64,000 bases of DNA from Imbricaverruca yamaguchii. Its lineage: Eukaryota > Arthropoda > Thecostraca > Neoverrucidae. A program made the translations under genes and the position numbers. This document shows, piece after piece, positions 47,303 through 58,615 of this stretch. The notes below the pieces were generated by a model that saw nothing but the letters and a program-made list of their open reading frames with translations, was not told the DNA's origin and searched no databases. Within the stretch, counting starts at the first letter, position 1; every line of letters starts with the position of its first letter. The stretch spans positions 2,841,001-2,905,000 of the forward strand of contig JAOTOL010001660.1 in the NCBI GenBank assembly GCA_034440575.1, written 5' to 3'.

Positions 47303-48573
47303 CTCGGGCTTCATCCTAGATTGTAGTTAACTTTTTTTTAAAGAAATAGCCGGATGTGTATCGAAGAAGGCCTTCTCAGAACTGTTCGGGCTCCCCTGAA
47401 TGAAACACCACAACCAAGGGAGATCGAGAGGAACGGAAACTGAAACATGTGCTGAATTGAAGGGAGGCATCTCAGAAACTTGAGAGGTTCACCACTTTCA
47501 CGGCTGAGCTTTTACTCCTGTGTGACATTCTTTCACCCTCGACAGTCCAGGATTGTCGCGACTCACCTCTGTTGACAAACATGGCCGTCAAACGGAAGAG
47601 GCAAGCATTCTGCCTTTGAAGAGGTCACAAACAAAATGACTTTTCATTTTCATACTTACGTATTACTAGATAGTCTTCCAGTAAAGGACAAATAAAAAAA
47701 TAGCAAACAGGCAGATTTTGTTTGAAATTCGGACATCAATTTTAGTATGAAAAGCAATGCAACTCAAAACTATTTACGACAATCTCTTCTCGATTTTAAA
47801 ATTTAAACAACCTTATGGATGCGTCATTTCAATGAGCATTTTGCGACCGAGATTAGGTAAAGAACATCACTTCATCTGTGTGGCTTCGGAAATCCTTCCA
47901 CTAACTTACCTTGAACTGGCATATCACTTCAGCCCTTGAGCCTCTCTGGAGCGCTGAAGGTGCCTGTCAGTGTTGGACGCTCCATGGAGGCCGCACGACC
48001 ATTTTTAGCAGACGGACATGGCCCCTCAAAGGTTACCTCAAAGGTTGTGGCGGAACGCTTAATTGCGCCACCTGGATATGTTCGAAGCGCCACTTCTCGT
48101 GCTTATCACATCCCGTAACACCACCTTTGTGATGGAGTACCTGTCCTGACTTCGCTGCCCTGTACGGTTTTCGCTTACCACGGCCATAGCATTTGCGCAC
48201 CAAGCCGAAAATGTTTTATTCCTGAGTATCCCACTTACACATTCTGTGACAATTTCACATAACATACGTACTCTGAGGCAGCGTCAGTGCTAAACGTGTA
48301 CATATGCATATTCAGCTACAATTATGATCATGAGTGGATCTAGGGCTGATATAATGTGTGTGGTGGAGGGGAATCGGACATTATGCAATTATGGTTTTCT
48401 GAGGCGTCTTTTATGCAAATTAGGTTACTGCAATATTGCCTGCATGTATGTACCATCAACCTGTCCATGGTCTCACATTTATTTATATAGTATACTGAAG
48501 AGGATAGGCGATCACAGAAATTCAAAGAGCTGGCATATGTGACATAAAAATACTTATTTTATCTTCAAGTTAA
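47303..48573. other. Unique sequence, no gene recognised
   Basis: Short overlapping frames of 60-73 codons only. A direct duplication ctcaaaggtt occurs at about 48027 and 48039. Nothing else is supported. Confidence 0.5.
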
Positions 48574-49418
48574 CCCGCGCCGTCTCTCCGGTCAGATACT
48601 CACACAACGTCTCGGGGGGGGGGCGGAGAGTAACCCCCTCTAAAATCCAAACTAAGCGTCACAAGAAAACGAAAGAGGTGGGATCGGAAAGCGCTCGACG
48701 AGTAGGGTCCGGATCCAACCCCCAAAGCAATTTTTCTTCAAAAATGATGTCACGAGGTGGGGCTAGATTTTCACGACTTTTCACGACTTACATTATATTT
48801 TTGGGTCCGGGGAGTTCATTTTGGAGGATATATGAAAAACAAAATTTATTTGCAATGAGAAAAGTACAGCGAAATCGACCAGGGCCAAAAAAAGTATTTG
48901 GCCCCCTAAAAATAACATTTTTATTATTAATTTCTTTTTTTTAGTTTTCGAGTTTTCTGTAATTTTCCTTTTCCAATGGGTAGAACAAACCGAGAAACGT
49001 TGTTGGAAGTCAACCTGCCCCAATACAAAATGTTTACTTTAGCCAGAATCTCCTATTTGAACTGCAATTGGCAAATATGCAAAATTTATATGTAGTCAAA
49101 AACGAAAAGAAATGAAAAGTTCCACTTGTACGTTTTGTTGCATCCCTAAAGATAAGCAAACGCTCAGAGTTTCATCATAATATCTGTATCTGTTAATGCG
49201 TGACGACTGGTTGAACTTTTTTGGAGGTGACCTCACTTGACCTTGACTAACTCGTTGACCCTAGATGACCTGACTTAAAAATTTTGAAACAGCATGCCAA
49301 ATTGAGGTGGCAAGGTGGCAAAAGTCATGGCAAATTTGGGCACGCTGCCGCGCGTCGTTCTTCCGCTATCCGCGAAAAACCTGAGGGGGCGGTTGAAGAC
49401 CCCCGTAGACGGGGCGGG
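48574..49418 (+). mobile_element. Dispersed element family 2, copy C
   Basis: Starts CCCGCGCCGTCTCTCCGG, then a G-run, and ends ccccgtagacggggcggg, whose reverse complement CCCGCCCCGTCTACGGGG pairs with the start over about 12 bp. It is flanked by taa on both sides (48571-48573 and 49419-49421, the sequence there being ta-a), compatible with a 3-bp duplication. Collinear with copies A (reverse) and B. No transposase frame. Confidence 0.78.
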
Positions 49419-49559
49419 TAAATGGACTGAAAGTTGTGTCTACAGAAATAATGGAAACGCTTAAATCAAGGACGTCCAAATACATTTCAAAGCAATCATT
49501 TTTGTCCTGGATAAAGTGCAAGTCATCGGGACAAACTCTAAGCATATTTTTAATCTTTT

Positions 49560-49678
49560 GGTGCCGCTGCTGGTGGTGCCGCCGCTGCTGGTGCTGCTGC
49601 TGGTGCTGTTGCTGCTGGTAGTGCTGCTGCTGCTGGTGCTGCTGCTGCTGGTGCCGTTGCTGCTGGTGCCGCCCCTGT
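49560..49678. repeat. Compound trinucleotide repeat (ctg/gtg/gcc)
   Basis: Interrupted (ctgctggtg)n type triplets. On the minus strand one frame reads a Q/H-rich run (HQQQQHQQQQ) and another an alanine-rich run; these lie in open frames of 117-172 codons (49366-49979) that overlap each other. A coding exon with a polyglutamine tract is possible but not supported by splice signals. Confidence 0.8.
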
Positions 49679-50340
49679 GCCAGTTGGCCAGGCGACGCCT
49701 CCCCTCCGTCCCAGTTTGGCGATGACACGGACTGGTCGTGTCGGGAGTTGTGCCGACCCGGCCGGGCTCACATTGCCATGTAGGTGTCGCCAGTTTGACC
49801 GCTCGGCCATTCGTCTTATCTCGCCGCCGTCGGGGAGGTGTTGCCGGGGTCGACACAGATCCCCAGGACTGACCACAGACGCCGCCACTGGTGAAAGCAC
49901 CACACTGAAGTCTTATCCAGAGAAGCACTATCCTAATGCCATTGGTTACGATGAAAGGAATACATGTCAATAATGTCATTTGCCAGTTTTGCTGTCGCTT
50001 TTACTTACACGTCTAGCTTATTCAGGGGCACATATTTCGTTGCAATGCGGTTTTCTTCCATCGAATTAGTGCCATTGACGATCTATAGTAGTCGCTTCTT
50101 GTACCTAGATAGGGCTAGAATACCTGTTTGTTAAAAATATTATAGGCAAAGTTGAGAGTGATTATGTCCCGAGAAATCCCTATCGGAGATTTAATACATG
50201 GCGGTCGATTTTCGTTGTGGAGAATTGTTCGTCTGTATGCGCAGTTTCAGTGCATGCTGTGCGAAGCCGGTCGGGTGGATTCTACTCCAATTTGCACATG
50301 TGATGGGCGGGTTCGGCGGACAGGTTTTGGCTGCAGTTTT
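49679..50340. other. Unique sequence, partly GC-rich, open minus frames
   Basis: The GC-rich part 49680-49910 is open in three minus frames, which argues against a clear exon. The remainder shows nothing. Confidence 0.4.
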
Positions 50341-50353
50341 GGGTCGCACAAGT

Positions 50354-50374
50354 CACGTGGACACGTGTCACGTG
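50354..50374. promoter_or_regulatory. Triple CACGTG E-box cluster
   Basis: Three perfect CACGTG palindromes lie at 50354-50359, 50362-50367 and 50369-50374, within 21 bp. CACGTG is the canonical site for bHLH factors such as Myc/Max, USF and Clock/Cycle. No promoter can be linked to it, so this is a site call only. Confidence 0.5.
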
Positions 50375-51640
50375 CCGTCAACTGGTGTCATGTCGAGGTC
50401 AGTTGACCAGGGCTACAACGTATACAAGTCGCATGAATATGAAACACTTTGTGGAGACACACGTCCGATAGGGAACTGGGTCCATTTTTGGTCGGCGGTC
50501 GGGTGCACTGTTCCGTGTTTATTATTATTCGTAATAGTATTGTGACCGTCAGGCGCGTGCATCTGTTTTCAGTGGGCACCTCCGAGCTGGAAGTGGCGCT
50601 TACTGGATCTAGCAAATTCGGTGAGCGGGTACCCTGTCATCGGGGCTATCGGGCCATGCTCAATTTGTAGGGGTGGGCAAAGCGCATCGCGCGACATGAA
50701 CTAAAGATTCGTGCGACACCCCAATCCTGTTTAACATGAGACCGGAGCTTCTTCGAGCGAAAATCGTGACTGCCAAATGTTGGCGCCCGGCTCGGTGCAC
50801 ATCGCACGGACCGGAGGATGTGTGACACCACGTGAAAGCCCACGGTGTTGGCTACCCTTTGGCTAGGAGCGTAATGCGAGCGAGTCAATGCACTGCACGT
50901 GAGCGACACTGGTGTGATGGAGAAACTGATTGCACCAAAACCTTCTGTCGTCAATTGGATTAGCGTGTGAAACGTGGATTTTTACGTCGGAATATAATCC
51001 ATTCAGTGCGCCGAATCGTCTCGGTTTAAACCGGCATAGCTCGCGAACCGACGGACCGATCGACACGAAACCGACATCAGGGTATAGTCAAGGCAATCTC
51101 TAAGCTTAGCAATGTAAGCATTTTTTGGCTGCACGTTCCACGTGCACCGGCGGGAGGGGTGCACAAGCGGCGGTCGTTTTCATTGTTTTACGCGATTGGG
51201 TCTGGGACCAGAATACTGCTAAAAGTGACGACACGCCGTTGCATGCAGCACCCGACTGAATGCGCTGGCTACAGTTTTCCCTTCGATCGGCGCCTGGCGC
51301 ATGCCAGTGGTCGGCTATCGCGACGAGAGTGGCAAGTGACGTGAGTCGTTAAACAGGCTTTGCTTCCTTTCCTTACCCCTTCGACGGCGGTAAGCACGCA
51401 TCGGCCAAGCTTTTGTGATTCCCACTATGCCTTTACATCTCCACATCGCAAATACTTTTCCTACAATCAAGGCTGCTCTAAAGCATTGCCAAACGTCGTT
51501 CTAGGTCTTCCCAGCCGGCTCATCGCATCGATGGATCGGCGAGTTTGCTGGAACCAACTTCATCAATTATACGGTCGCACGTGCAGTCACTCCAGCCAAG
51601 CTACCGCGAGAGGGATTGCATAGATTAATACAAAAATATG
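50375..51640. other. Unique sequence, no gene recognised
   Basis: Frames up to 115 codons on both strands without known motifs. Additional cacgtg occurs at about 51132-51137. Confidence 0.45.
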
Positions 51641-51689
51641 GTGTATACAGGGAAAGACAGCAGAGTTATAGGGAGCATGGACATCAAGT

Positions 51690-51860
51690 TAGGAAAGGGC
51701 AGATTAGGTCAGATCAAATGGGTCTGCTTAAATTAGGTCAGATTACGTGAGGTGAGTTTTGGCAGAGTTAAATTAGGTTATGCTAGGTTAAAGTCGATCA
51801 TATGGTTTAGGTCTAGGTTAGGTAGGAATTAGGTTAGGTTAGAATAGGTTAGTTTGTGAG
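51690..51860. repeat. Degenerate TTAGG-like pentamer patch
   Basis: Phrases taggttagg, aattaggttaggttagaa and ataggttag recur, with looser attaggtcag units to the left. TTAGG is the ancestral arthropod telomere repeat; here it is short, interstitial and imperfect, so it may be a simple repeat only. Confidence 0.55.
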
Positions 51861-51999
51861 AATATTTAATTTCGATTATCTCGGTTTAAATCCGCTTGGA
51901 AAGAGGGTGGATGGTAACCTGCTGGCCCCATGAGGCACGTTTTGATTCTGAGCACACATTGGTAGTAGGGTTGGTTACCCAATCCAGAAATTGTTTGGT
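51861..51999. other. Short unique stretch
   Basis: No signal is seen between the pentamer patch and the microsatellite. Confidence 0.4.
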
Positions 52000-52049
52000 G
52001 TAATACATATGTATATACATATGTATATACACACACACACAATATATAT

Positions 52050-52095
<46 letters not shown>

Positions 52096-52150
52096 TTATA
52101 TATATACATATGTGTGTGTGTGTATGTATGTATGTGTACGTGTATATATA
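52000..52150. repeat. AT/AC/GT compound microsatellite
   Basis: Tracts of acatatgtatatac, (ac)n, (ta)n about 40 bp, and tgtgtg-tatgtatg. Y/I-rich frames here are artefacts. Confidence 0.92.
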
Positions 52151-53110
52151 ACCGCACAGCATAGCATATCCAAATGCAAGAAGTGCTCTCAATATTCTGG
52201 AAAGCGGCACATTTTGGGAACAGTGCAATCAATTCCTCTACAGCTAATTACTGTTTTAATGCACCTCCAATGCATTGAATGCAAACAGCGAGGCTATAAA
52301 GTTGGGGGCCTAATGTCTATATCAGGCCCCTGTCGCTAAATATGGTGCGCACATCTCAAATTCCAGCACAGTTTTGAACTTGACGAAGTCGCTGGTACAT
52401 CTGTGTGAAGCGCTCCTCCGTCCGGTGATATTGGGTACAACAAGGTAATGCTTCCACGACCTGCCCGGAGTGTAGTCAACCGACACGTCTCCTGCCGCAA
52501 AAGGTGTGTCTAACCGATTCGGCACCCTAGAGCCGATCTATTGTCCTTGCTGCCCAATATCTCCGTAGTGCCACATGCTTATATTGTACTTCCGTAGTTC
52601 CGTTTGATATAGTTCCGTTTGATCTAGTTCGCTGTTCGTGACTGTTTTCCCTTCTTCGGGAGCTCAGTAGCAAGTCCGACCGAGCGTATCGTACTGGCTA
52701 CCTGCCCTGAAAGTCGAGTTTCGGCAGAAACACATCATGAGGTGTAGATAAAAGAAAACTATACTTTTATGTAGTGTATCACGACTGGTAATATCACCTT
52801 TGCTCTAATTCCATGCTGTTGTACGATCACCACAGCATGACTAGGTTGTAAATAACGTAGCCTGCGTGGACATGACATTGCTTCGCCATTGCCATCTCTC
52901 ATCAGTGATGTTGTTCGACCATGCCGACATTCGTGCATGCATCCGATCGTGGCGGTTTGTCTTGCCTATTCCGCGTCCTTTCGCATCGGCGCAGTGGGAT
53001 GTATATTACGTCAATCTCATTGTCGTAAACTGAAAAGTGTAAAGATCATGCGCCTCCAATGTGGGCAAATATCGGTCGCGTGCCGAAGAGGAGTTCAGAA
53101 AAAGTACAGC
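52151..53110. other. Unique sequence, no gene recognised
   Basis: Only short frames without recognisable motifs. Confidence 0.5.
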
Positions 53111-53119
53111 AGCGGCTGA

Positions 53120-54070
53120 TGTCACGGCTTCTGCAGACAGCCGATCCGGGTCTGACGAAGCGACGACCCGCTGCAAATAGCCCTCGTGGCTCCAGATTCG
53201 CTCCGTCTGGAAATGACATAAAAATCGGCAGCCGACATAGACGTCTGGACTTGCCTAGCAGTTCGTTGTGGTCGTCGTCGATTCGTTTCCGACAAAGGGC
53301 GTTGGAAGGCAATAAAAGGAGCCGACCTGCCGTGCACCGCCCACCGCGCTGCCCCGCCCGGCAGGTCTCGCACAGCTCTGCACGTGGCCGTCAGAATGTG
53401 CCGCGACCCTGCGATGCATCCGCCAAAAAGATCGGCGCATTTCGGAATGCCGCGAGACCCGTCGGCATTCTGCGACATACCGGTGCGTTCTCCGGGGCGA
53501 ATGTAGGTCGGCCAGGTCGCCGCGGCTAACGGCGGGCCCTCCGGCGTCGTGTGCCCGGCCAGGAAGCTGTGCCGCGCACAAACCGGGCGCAAACGGCTCC
53601 GCCGACGTCCTCTTTCCTTGAAGTACATTAGCATAATTACCGCGCTGATCGTGAATGAATGGTGCTCGGCACGAACTAATCGGGGCGCCGATCGTCGTGT
53701 GAGCGGCGGACAGGGCCGGCCCGCCGGATGGGTGGCGGCCGCGCCAGCCGCCAGCTGCGCGCCCACCACTATGTTTGGCCAATCTGGGATCGGCGCGCAC
53801 GGGCGCGAGCTGCCACGCGCGCGGCGGCGGCGGCGCGCAGAACGCGCGCCGGACGCTGATTGGTCGGCGGCCGCGAACAAAAAAGAAAAAAAAAACGGCG
53901 CGCGCGCCGCCGCCGGCCGACGCGTCTGGCTTTCGGCGGCCGTCGAATGATCTCAGTGGAGTGGATTGCAGGTCAGGGACGACGGCGGCCGGGGTTTCTG
54001 CTGGTGACGCCGGTACCGACACACCGAGTGACATCACCGCCTCGCGTTACGGCCGCGCAAAAACGCGCCA
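53120..54070. promoter_or_regulatory. CpG island, possible bidirectional promoter
   Basis: About 950 bp of dense CpG with cgcgcg runs. A CCAAT box sits in ggccaatct (53779-53783) and an inverted one in ctgattggtcgg (53859-53863), the classic NF-Y context, about 80 bp apart. An aataaaagg TATA-like run lies near 53311. Overlapping frames of 114-260 codons on both strands are explained by the high GC content and none is recognised. This is one of the two strongest promoter-like regions in the window. Confidence 0.45.
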
Positions 54071-54223
54071 TTGCGAGCAATTATCGTGGCGGGGAAAAAG
54101 TGCGCTGCACGAGAATTAGTCATGCAGATATTTCGCCTTGTGTCACGGGACCTCTACTGGAGGACGGAAACGTGTGGGCTTATCGGGGCATTAGTGGTCG
54201 ACTGGGTATGCTGTTCGATAGTT

Positions 54224-54552
54224 GCCGCGTCGGCAGCTCAGTTGGTTAGAGCGCTGGCATGCACTGGTCTTCCCTGTCCTGGCAAGACAGGTTCGAGTCA
54301 CTTCACCAGCTCGTATTTAGCCCCCGGCTTGGAGGGGTCAGTTGCAGCTGGCCCGATATAGTCGGGGCGAGCTACCGGGGTGGTCGTGTCGGTGCATTGT
54401 CGGCACGCTAAGCTCTCCGTCAAAATTATCCCGTTGAATCGTGTTTCATGGATCGAGTGGTAGGGGCCAGGATCCACGCAGCATGTTCTGCTCAGAAATA
54501 CGACTCTGATTAATCAAGCCTCCACAGCAAGAATTCGGATCAACTTCCTTAC
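54224..54552 (+). mobile_element. tRNA-derived SINE, family S1, copy 2
   Basis: A box in ggcagctcagttggttagag and a good B box ggttcgagtc (54281-54290). Collinear with 39465-39806 through the tRNA-unrelated body and 3' end. The B box is better preserved here than in copy 1. Not an intact tRNA. Confidence 0.85.
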
Positions 54553-54957
54553 ATTAAAAGAAGTATATTACGCAGTAAAAAGGCTGTTGTTGGATGACTG
54601 TTCGTGCATTTCCGGCTCCTCTGCCAGATGGCTCAAATTCGTATAATCCAAATCCACTCGAACGAACTGAAGCCGGAAAGCTCACAGACTGATGAAGATG
54701 AAAATACAGATCACTCCCCATGCTCCGAGAAGAAGGGTGAAAAACATCCCGTGCATGTCGCTACGCATGGCACCCTTGCATGCAAGCAAGAAGGGGGAAG
54801 ATCTCTCAGTATCCTGGGTTGAAGCATCAGGGATCAATATATTATTTACCAATCAATCAATGCACGTGAAAGCGGCTCGTTTGTATTGGACTCGTCTGTC
54901 GATTGGACCCGTGCACTTCACGGAAACTTCCAGAGACAAGAATCGAACCACTAGCCG
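54553..54957. other. Unique sequence, nothing recognised
   Basis: A 72-codon and an overlapping 91-codon plus frame are not recognised. Confidence 0.45.
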
Positions 54958-55508
54958 AAGTCGGTGACCAGAGGGTGACCACTGGTCACTCCGTCACATC
55001 CGTCGGTAACCAGAGAGTGACCACTGGTCACTCCGTCACGTCTGTCGGTGACCAAATAGTGACCATTTGTCACGCCATGACGTCTGTCGGTGACCAAATA
55101 GTGACCATGTGTCACTCCGTCACGTCTGTCGGTGACCAAATTGTGACCATTTGTCACGCCATCACGTCTGTCGGTGACCAAATAGTGACCATGTGTCACT
55201 CCGTCACGTCTGTCGGTGACCAAATTGTGACCATTTGTCACGCCATCACGTCTGTCGGTGACCAAGTAGTGACCATTTGTCATGCCATCACGTCTGACAG
55301 TGACTAGAGGGTGACCACTGGTCACTCCGTCACGTCTGTCGGTGACCAAATAGTGACCATTTGTCGCGCCATCACGTCTGTCGGTGACCAGAGGGTGACC
55401 ACTGGTCACTCCGTCACGTCTGTCGGTGACCACATAGTGACCATTTGTCACTCCATCACGTCTGTCGGTGACCAGAGGGTGACCACTGGTCACTCCGTCA
55501 CGTCTGGC
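54958..55508. repeat. 42-bp minisatellite, about 13 copies
   Basis: Units contain cgtctgtcggtgaccaaata, gtgaccattt and gtcacgcc/gtcactcc. Two versions (gaccaaatagtgaccattt and gaccagagggtgaccactgg) are interspersed. Each unit has GGTGACC-type direct and inverted half-motifs. Confidence 0.94.
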
Positions 55509-55752
55509 GGGCGCGAATCATTCGAGACTCATCTCCCGAAGATTGCACAATCGCACGTCTCCACGGCCGGCCCGGTAATCCTGCGGTCGGACCTCCGTCT
55601 GCCGACGGGACTGTCTCGCTGGCGCTACCGGAAGCGGTGGACCTGTCGGTATGTGACGCGGCAGGGTGTGTCCACCAGCTGGCCGGCTGGTGGGCCAGAG
55701 ACGAACCGGTCGGACGTGGTCCGACCGAATTTTGTCGTCGGCTGATCCTGAT
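55509..55752. other. GC-rich unique segment between arrays
   Basis: CpG-containing and open on both strands (plus frame ending GPETNRSDVVRPNFVVG; minus frame containing QDYRAGRGDVRLCNLREM). No family recognised, no convincing splice signals. Confidence 0.35.
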
Positions 55753-55754
55753 CG

Positions 55755-56115
55755 TGACGGCGGAGTGGAGATGCTGCTGCTGAGATGGTGCTGCTGAGAT
55801 GGTGCTGCTGAGGTGGCGCTGCTGAGACGGCGGAGTGGAGATGCTGCTGCTGAGATGGTGGTGATGAGATGGCGGTGCTGAGATGGTGGTGCTGGGACGG
55901 CGGAGTGGAGATGCTGCTGCTGAGATGGTGGTGATGAGATGGCGGTGCTGAGATGGCGCTGCTGAGACGGCGGAGTGGAGATGCTGCTGCTGAGATGCTG
56001 GTGATGAGATGGCGGTGCTGAGATGGTGGTGCTGGGACGGCGCTGCTGAGATGGTGCTGCTGAGGTGGCGCTGCTGAGACGGCGGAGTGGAGATGCTGCT
56101 GCTGAGATGGCCCTA
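55755..56115. repeat. 14-bp minisatellite (gagatggtgctgct), about 25 copies
   Basis: Variants gagatggtggtgat, gagatggcggtgct and gagacggcggagtg occur in recurring order, so longer blocks (about 70-126 bp) were duplicated. Minus frames of S/A/T-rich 14-residue repeats are artefacts. Confidence 0.92.
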
Positions 56116-57200
56116 CTTAGACGCTTCGTGACGCGTAGCGTGAGTTCGGAAGAACAAAATGTGAAAATCGTGAAAACGGAGGTTCCTCTGAAATGCTTAG
56201 ATCTCGGCATGAAAACCATTCTGATAAGGATGAAACTGTAAGATTTGCTGTCAGCGAACACAAAAAGCAATCTACCCTGACGGGCTTCCACTTCATTCGC
56301 CATGCTTTATCTAAAACGTATCCGCTCAGCTTGTCCCAGACCGCGCCCCACCATGGTTATCGGTATCTTGGTAGATCACCATGGTAGGGTGTGACTGAAT
56401 CTTCTTCATCTCTTTCATCCCATAGTCTCGAACTGGTCAGAACTGGTTGAAGAGATCTCAATCCAAGTCCGACACATTGAGCCCTAAATGCTCTTCACTC
56501 CATAAGTGGCACCCTCCGATCTCGTGCCGCTGCTCTCTCTCTAGCATAGTTATGCTCCTCGACACCATTTTCTCAATTATTTCCCAATTTCGTTGTCTCG
56601 GGATGGTCAGAACTTGGTGAAGAGAGCTTGATTAAAGCATCAAAAACTAAACCGCAAAGTTTAAGGAAATAATTCACTTTTCATCAGCGTCAAACTGTGA
56701 ATGCAATTAAAACCATTCACAAAACTGGCACACAAAAGCAACGAATCATACAGCAAACTTGGGGGAACAAAGTTTGCATCACGGTTCAAATATCATTGCA
56801 TCACGGTATACATCATTGTATCGCAGTGCGGTTAAAGCAAGGCCAGGATGGCACCTGGTCCGTGTTCGAAAACCTTGGAAGCGCAACGAAATCACGCCTG
56901 GGTGAATTGTGCTTGTGCAAATCACATGCTTGACAAATCATCTGCCGACATTTCTAATCGCCGGTGCACACCAAGGGGATTATCGACTCCCAACACTGTA
57001 GCATTCCGCATGACATTTGCCAAGACAATGCATAATATCCCGACAGTTGAGGAATGTTTATTTTGCTTTTCTTACCAGTTAGCATGTCTGGTGTTCATGT
57101 GATCATTCTCTTCATGATAAATTGTTTTCAGCGCACTAGTTACAATCACCTTTGAAGAATCGCAAGTGCACCAGGAAACAGCGCATTCACATAAGTCTAC
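56116..57200. other. Unique sequence with a 176-bp spaced imperfect duplication
   Basis: gtctcgaactggtcagaact (about 56427) and gtctcgggatggtcagaact (about 56603) begin two diverged copies of roughly 45 bp, each followed by ggt-gaagaga. No gene recognised. Confidence 0.45.
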
Positions 57201-57204
57201 ACAC

Positions 57205-57545
57205 ATCATACAACACACAACATCGGCATACAGCAAAGGTACACTAGTCTGGATACAGCATAGAGCATACACACAGCATCGGCATACAGCATACAGCACA
57301 CACAGCATCGGCATACAGCATACAGCACACAAAGCATCGGCATGCAGCATACACCACACACAGCATCGGCATACAACACACAACGCAAACAGCATCAGCA
57401 TGCAGCATACACCATACACAGCATCGGCATACAGCATACAGCAACACAGCATCGGTATACAGCATACAGCGCACACGGCATTGACATAAAGCATGCTCAC
57501 AGCATCGGCATGCAGCACATGCAAACACCAGCCTGCATATAGCAC
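57205..57545. repeat. 29-bp minisatellite, about 11 copies
   Basis: gcatcgg or gcatcag starts at 57276, 57305, 57334, 57363, 57392 and 57421, exactly 29 bp apart, then 57449. Units contain gcatcggcatacagcatac. Confidence 0.92.
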
Positions 57546-57879
57546 ACAGCACAATCGGCACCGTTATATAGAACGTTCACACATGTCTACATTTGCACAT
57601 ACTCATGCATAATTAAGCGAAGCCGCCGAAACGCCAGCCTACCAGATCACAGATGTATCAGGTTATGAACATGATTTACGTCAAGTGTACACCACCACTT
57701 GGTGTCATCACCGGCGGATCTTGGTCTCCTTTCCACGGGGAGCCAGAGGGGGAATGAGAACTGAGGCCATATGAAGCAAATTATGCATTCATGAATTTTG
57801 TATGACAGCGAAACATTGTTGATGCATGCTGTACGGGTTGGTAAAGTATGTTAATAAATATGTGCCAGTGGGTTCATAT
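57546..57879. other. Unique sequence, nothing recognised
   Basis: No coding, RNA or repeat signal is seen. Confidence 0.5.
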
Positions 57880-58615
57880 GTCGGTGGGTATGTCGGTGGG
57901 TGTGTCGCTGGGTGTGTCGGTGGGTGTGTCGGTGGGTGTGTCGGTGAGGTGTGGTGGATATATCGGTGGGTGTGTCGGTGGGTGTGTCGGTGGGTGTGTC
58001 GTGGTGTGTCGGTGAGTGTGTCGGTGGGTATATCGGTGGGTGTGTCGGTGGGTGTGTCGTGGGTGTGTCGGTTGTGTGTGATATATCGGTGGGTGTGTCG
58101 GTGGGTGTGTCGGTGGGTGTGTCGGTGGGTGTGTCGGTGGGTGTGTCGGTGGGTGTGTCGGTGGGTGTGTCGGTGGGTGTGTCGGTGGGTGTGTCGCTGG
58201 GTGTGTCGGTTGGTGTGTCGGTGGATATATCGGTGGGTGTGTCGGTGGGTGTGTCGGTGGGTGTGTCGCTGGGTGTGTTGATGGGTGTGTAGGTGGGTGT
58301 GTCGGTGGGTGTGTCGGTGGGTGTGTCTGTGGGTGTGTCGGTGGGTGTGTCGGTGGGTGTGTCGGTGGGTGTGTCGGTGGGTGTGTCGGTGGGTGTGTCG
58401 GTGGGTGTGTCTGTGGGCGTGTCGGTGGGTGTGTCGGTGGGTGTGTCGGTGGGTGTGTCGGTGGGCGTGTCGATTGGTGTATTAGTGGGTGTGTCGGTGG
58501 GTGTGTCGGTGGGTGTGTCGGTGGGTGTGTCGGTGGGCGTGTCGGTGGGCGTGTCGGTGGGCGTGTCGATTGGTGTATTAGTGGGTGTGACAATGGGTGT
58601 GCCTGTGGGTATATT
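57880..58615. repeat. 12-bp G-rich minisatellite (ggtgggtgtgtc), about 60 copies
   Basis: The unit is ggtgggtgtgtc; variants gatatatc, gctgggtg and gattggtgtatt occur, the last in a block seen twice (about 58470 and 58567). The G-rich strand carries gg-t-ggg every 12 bases and may form G-quadruplexes. VSVG and PTDT frames are artefacts. Confidence 0.96.

Noticed and set aside
49366..49979. Polyglutamine/histidine protein on the minus strand
   Set aside because: Three minus frames are open across the triplet repeat, and one runs into the family 2 transposon copy C. There is no splice support.
53059..54249. Overlapping 114-260 codon frames in the 53-kb CpG island
   Set aside because: Several frames on both strands are open at once, as expected from very high GC. 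None shows a known motif or splice boundary.
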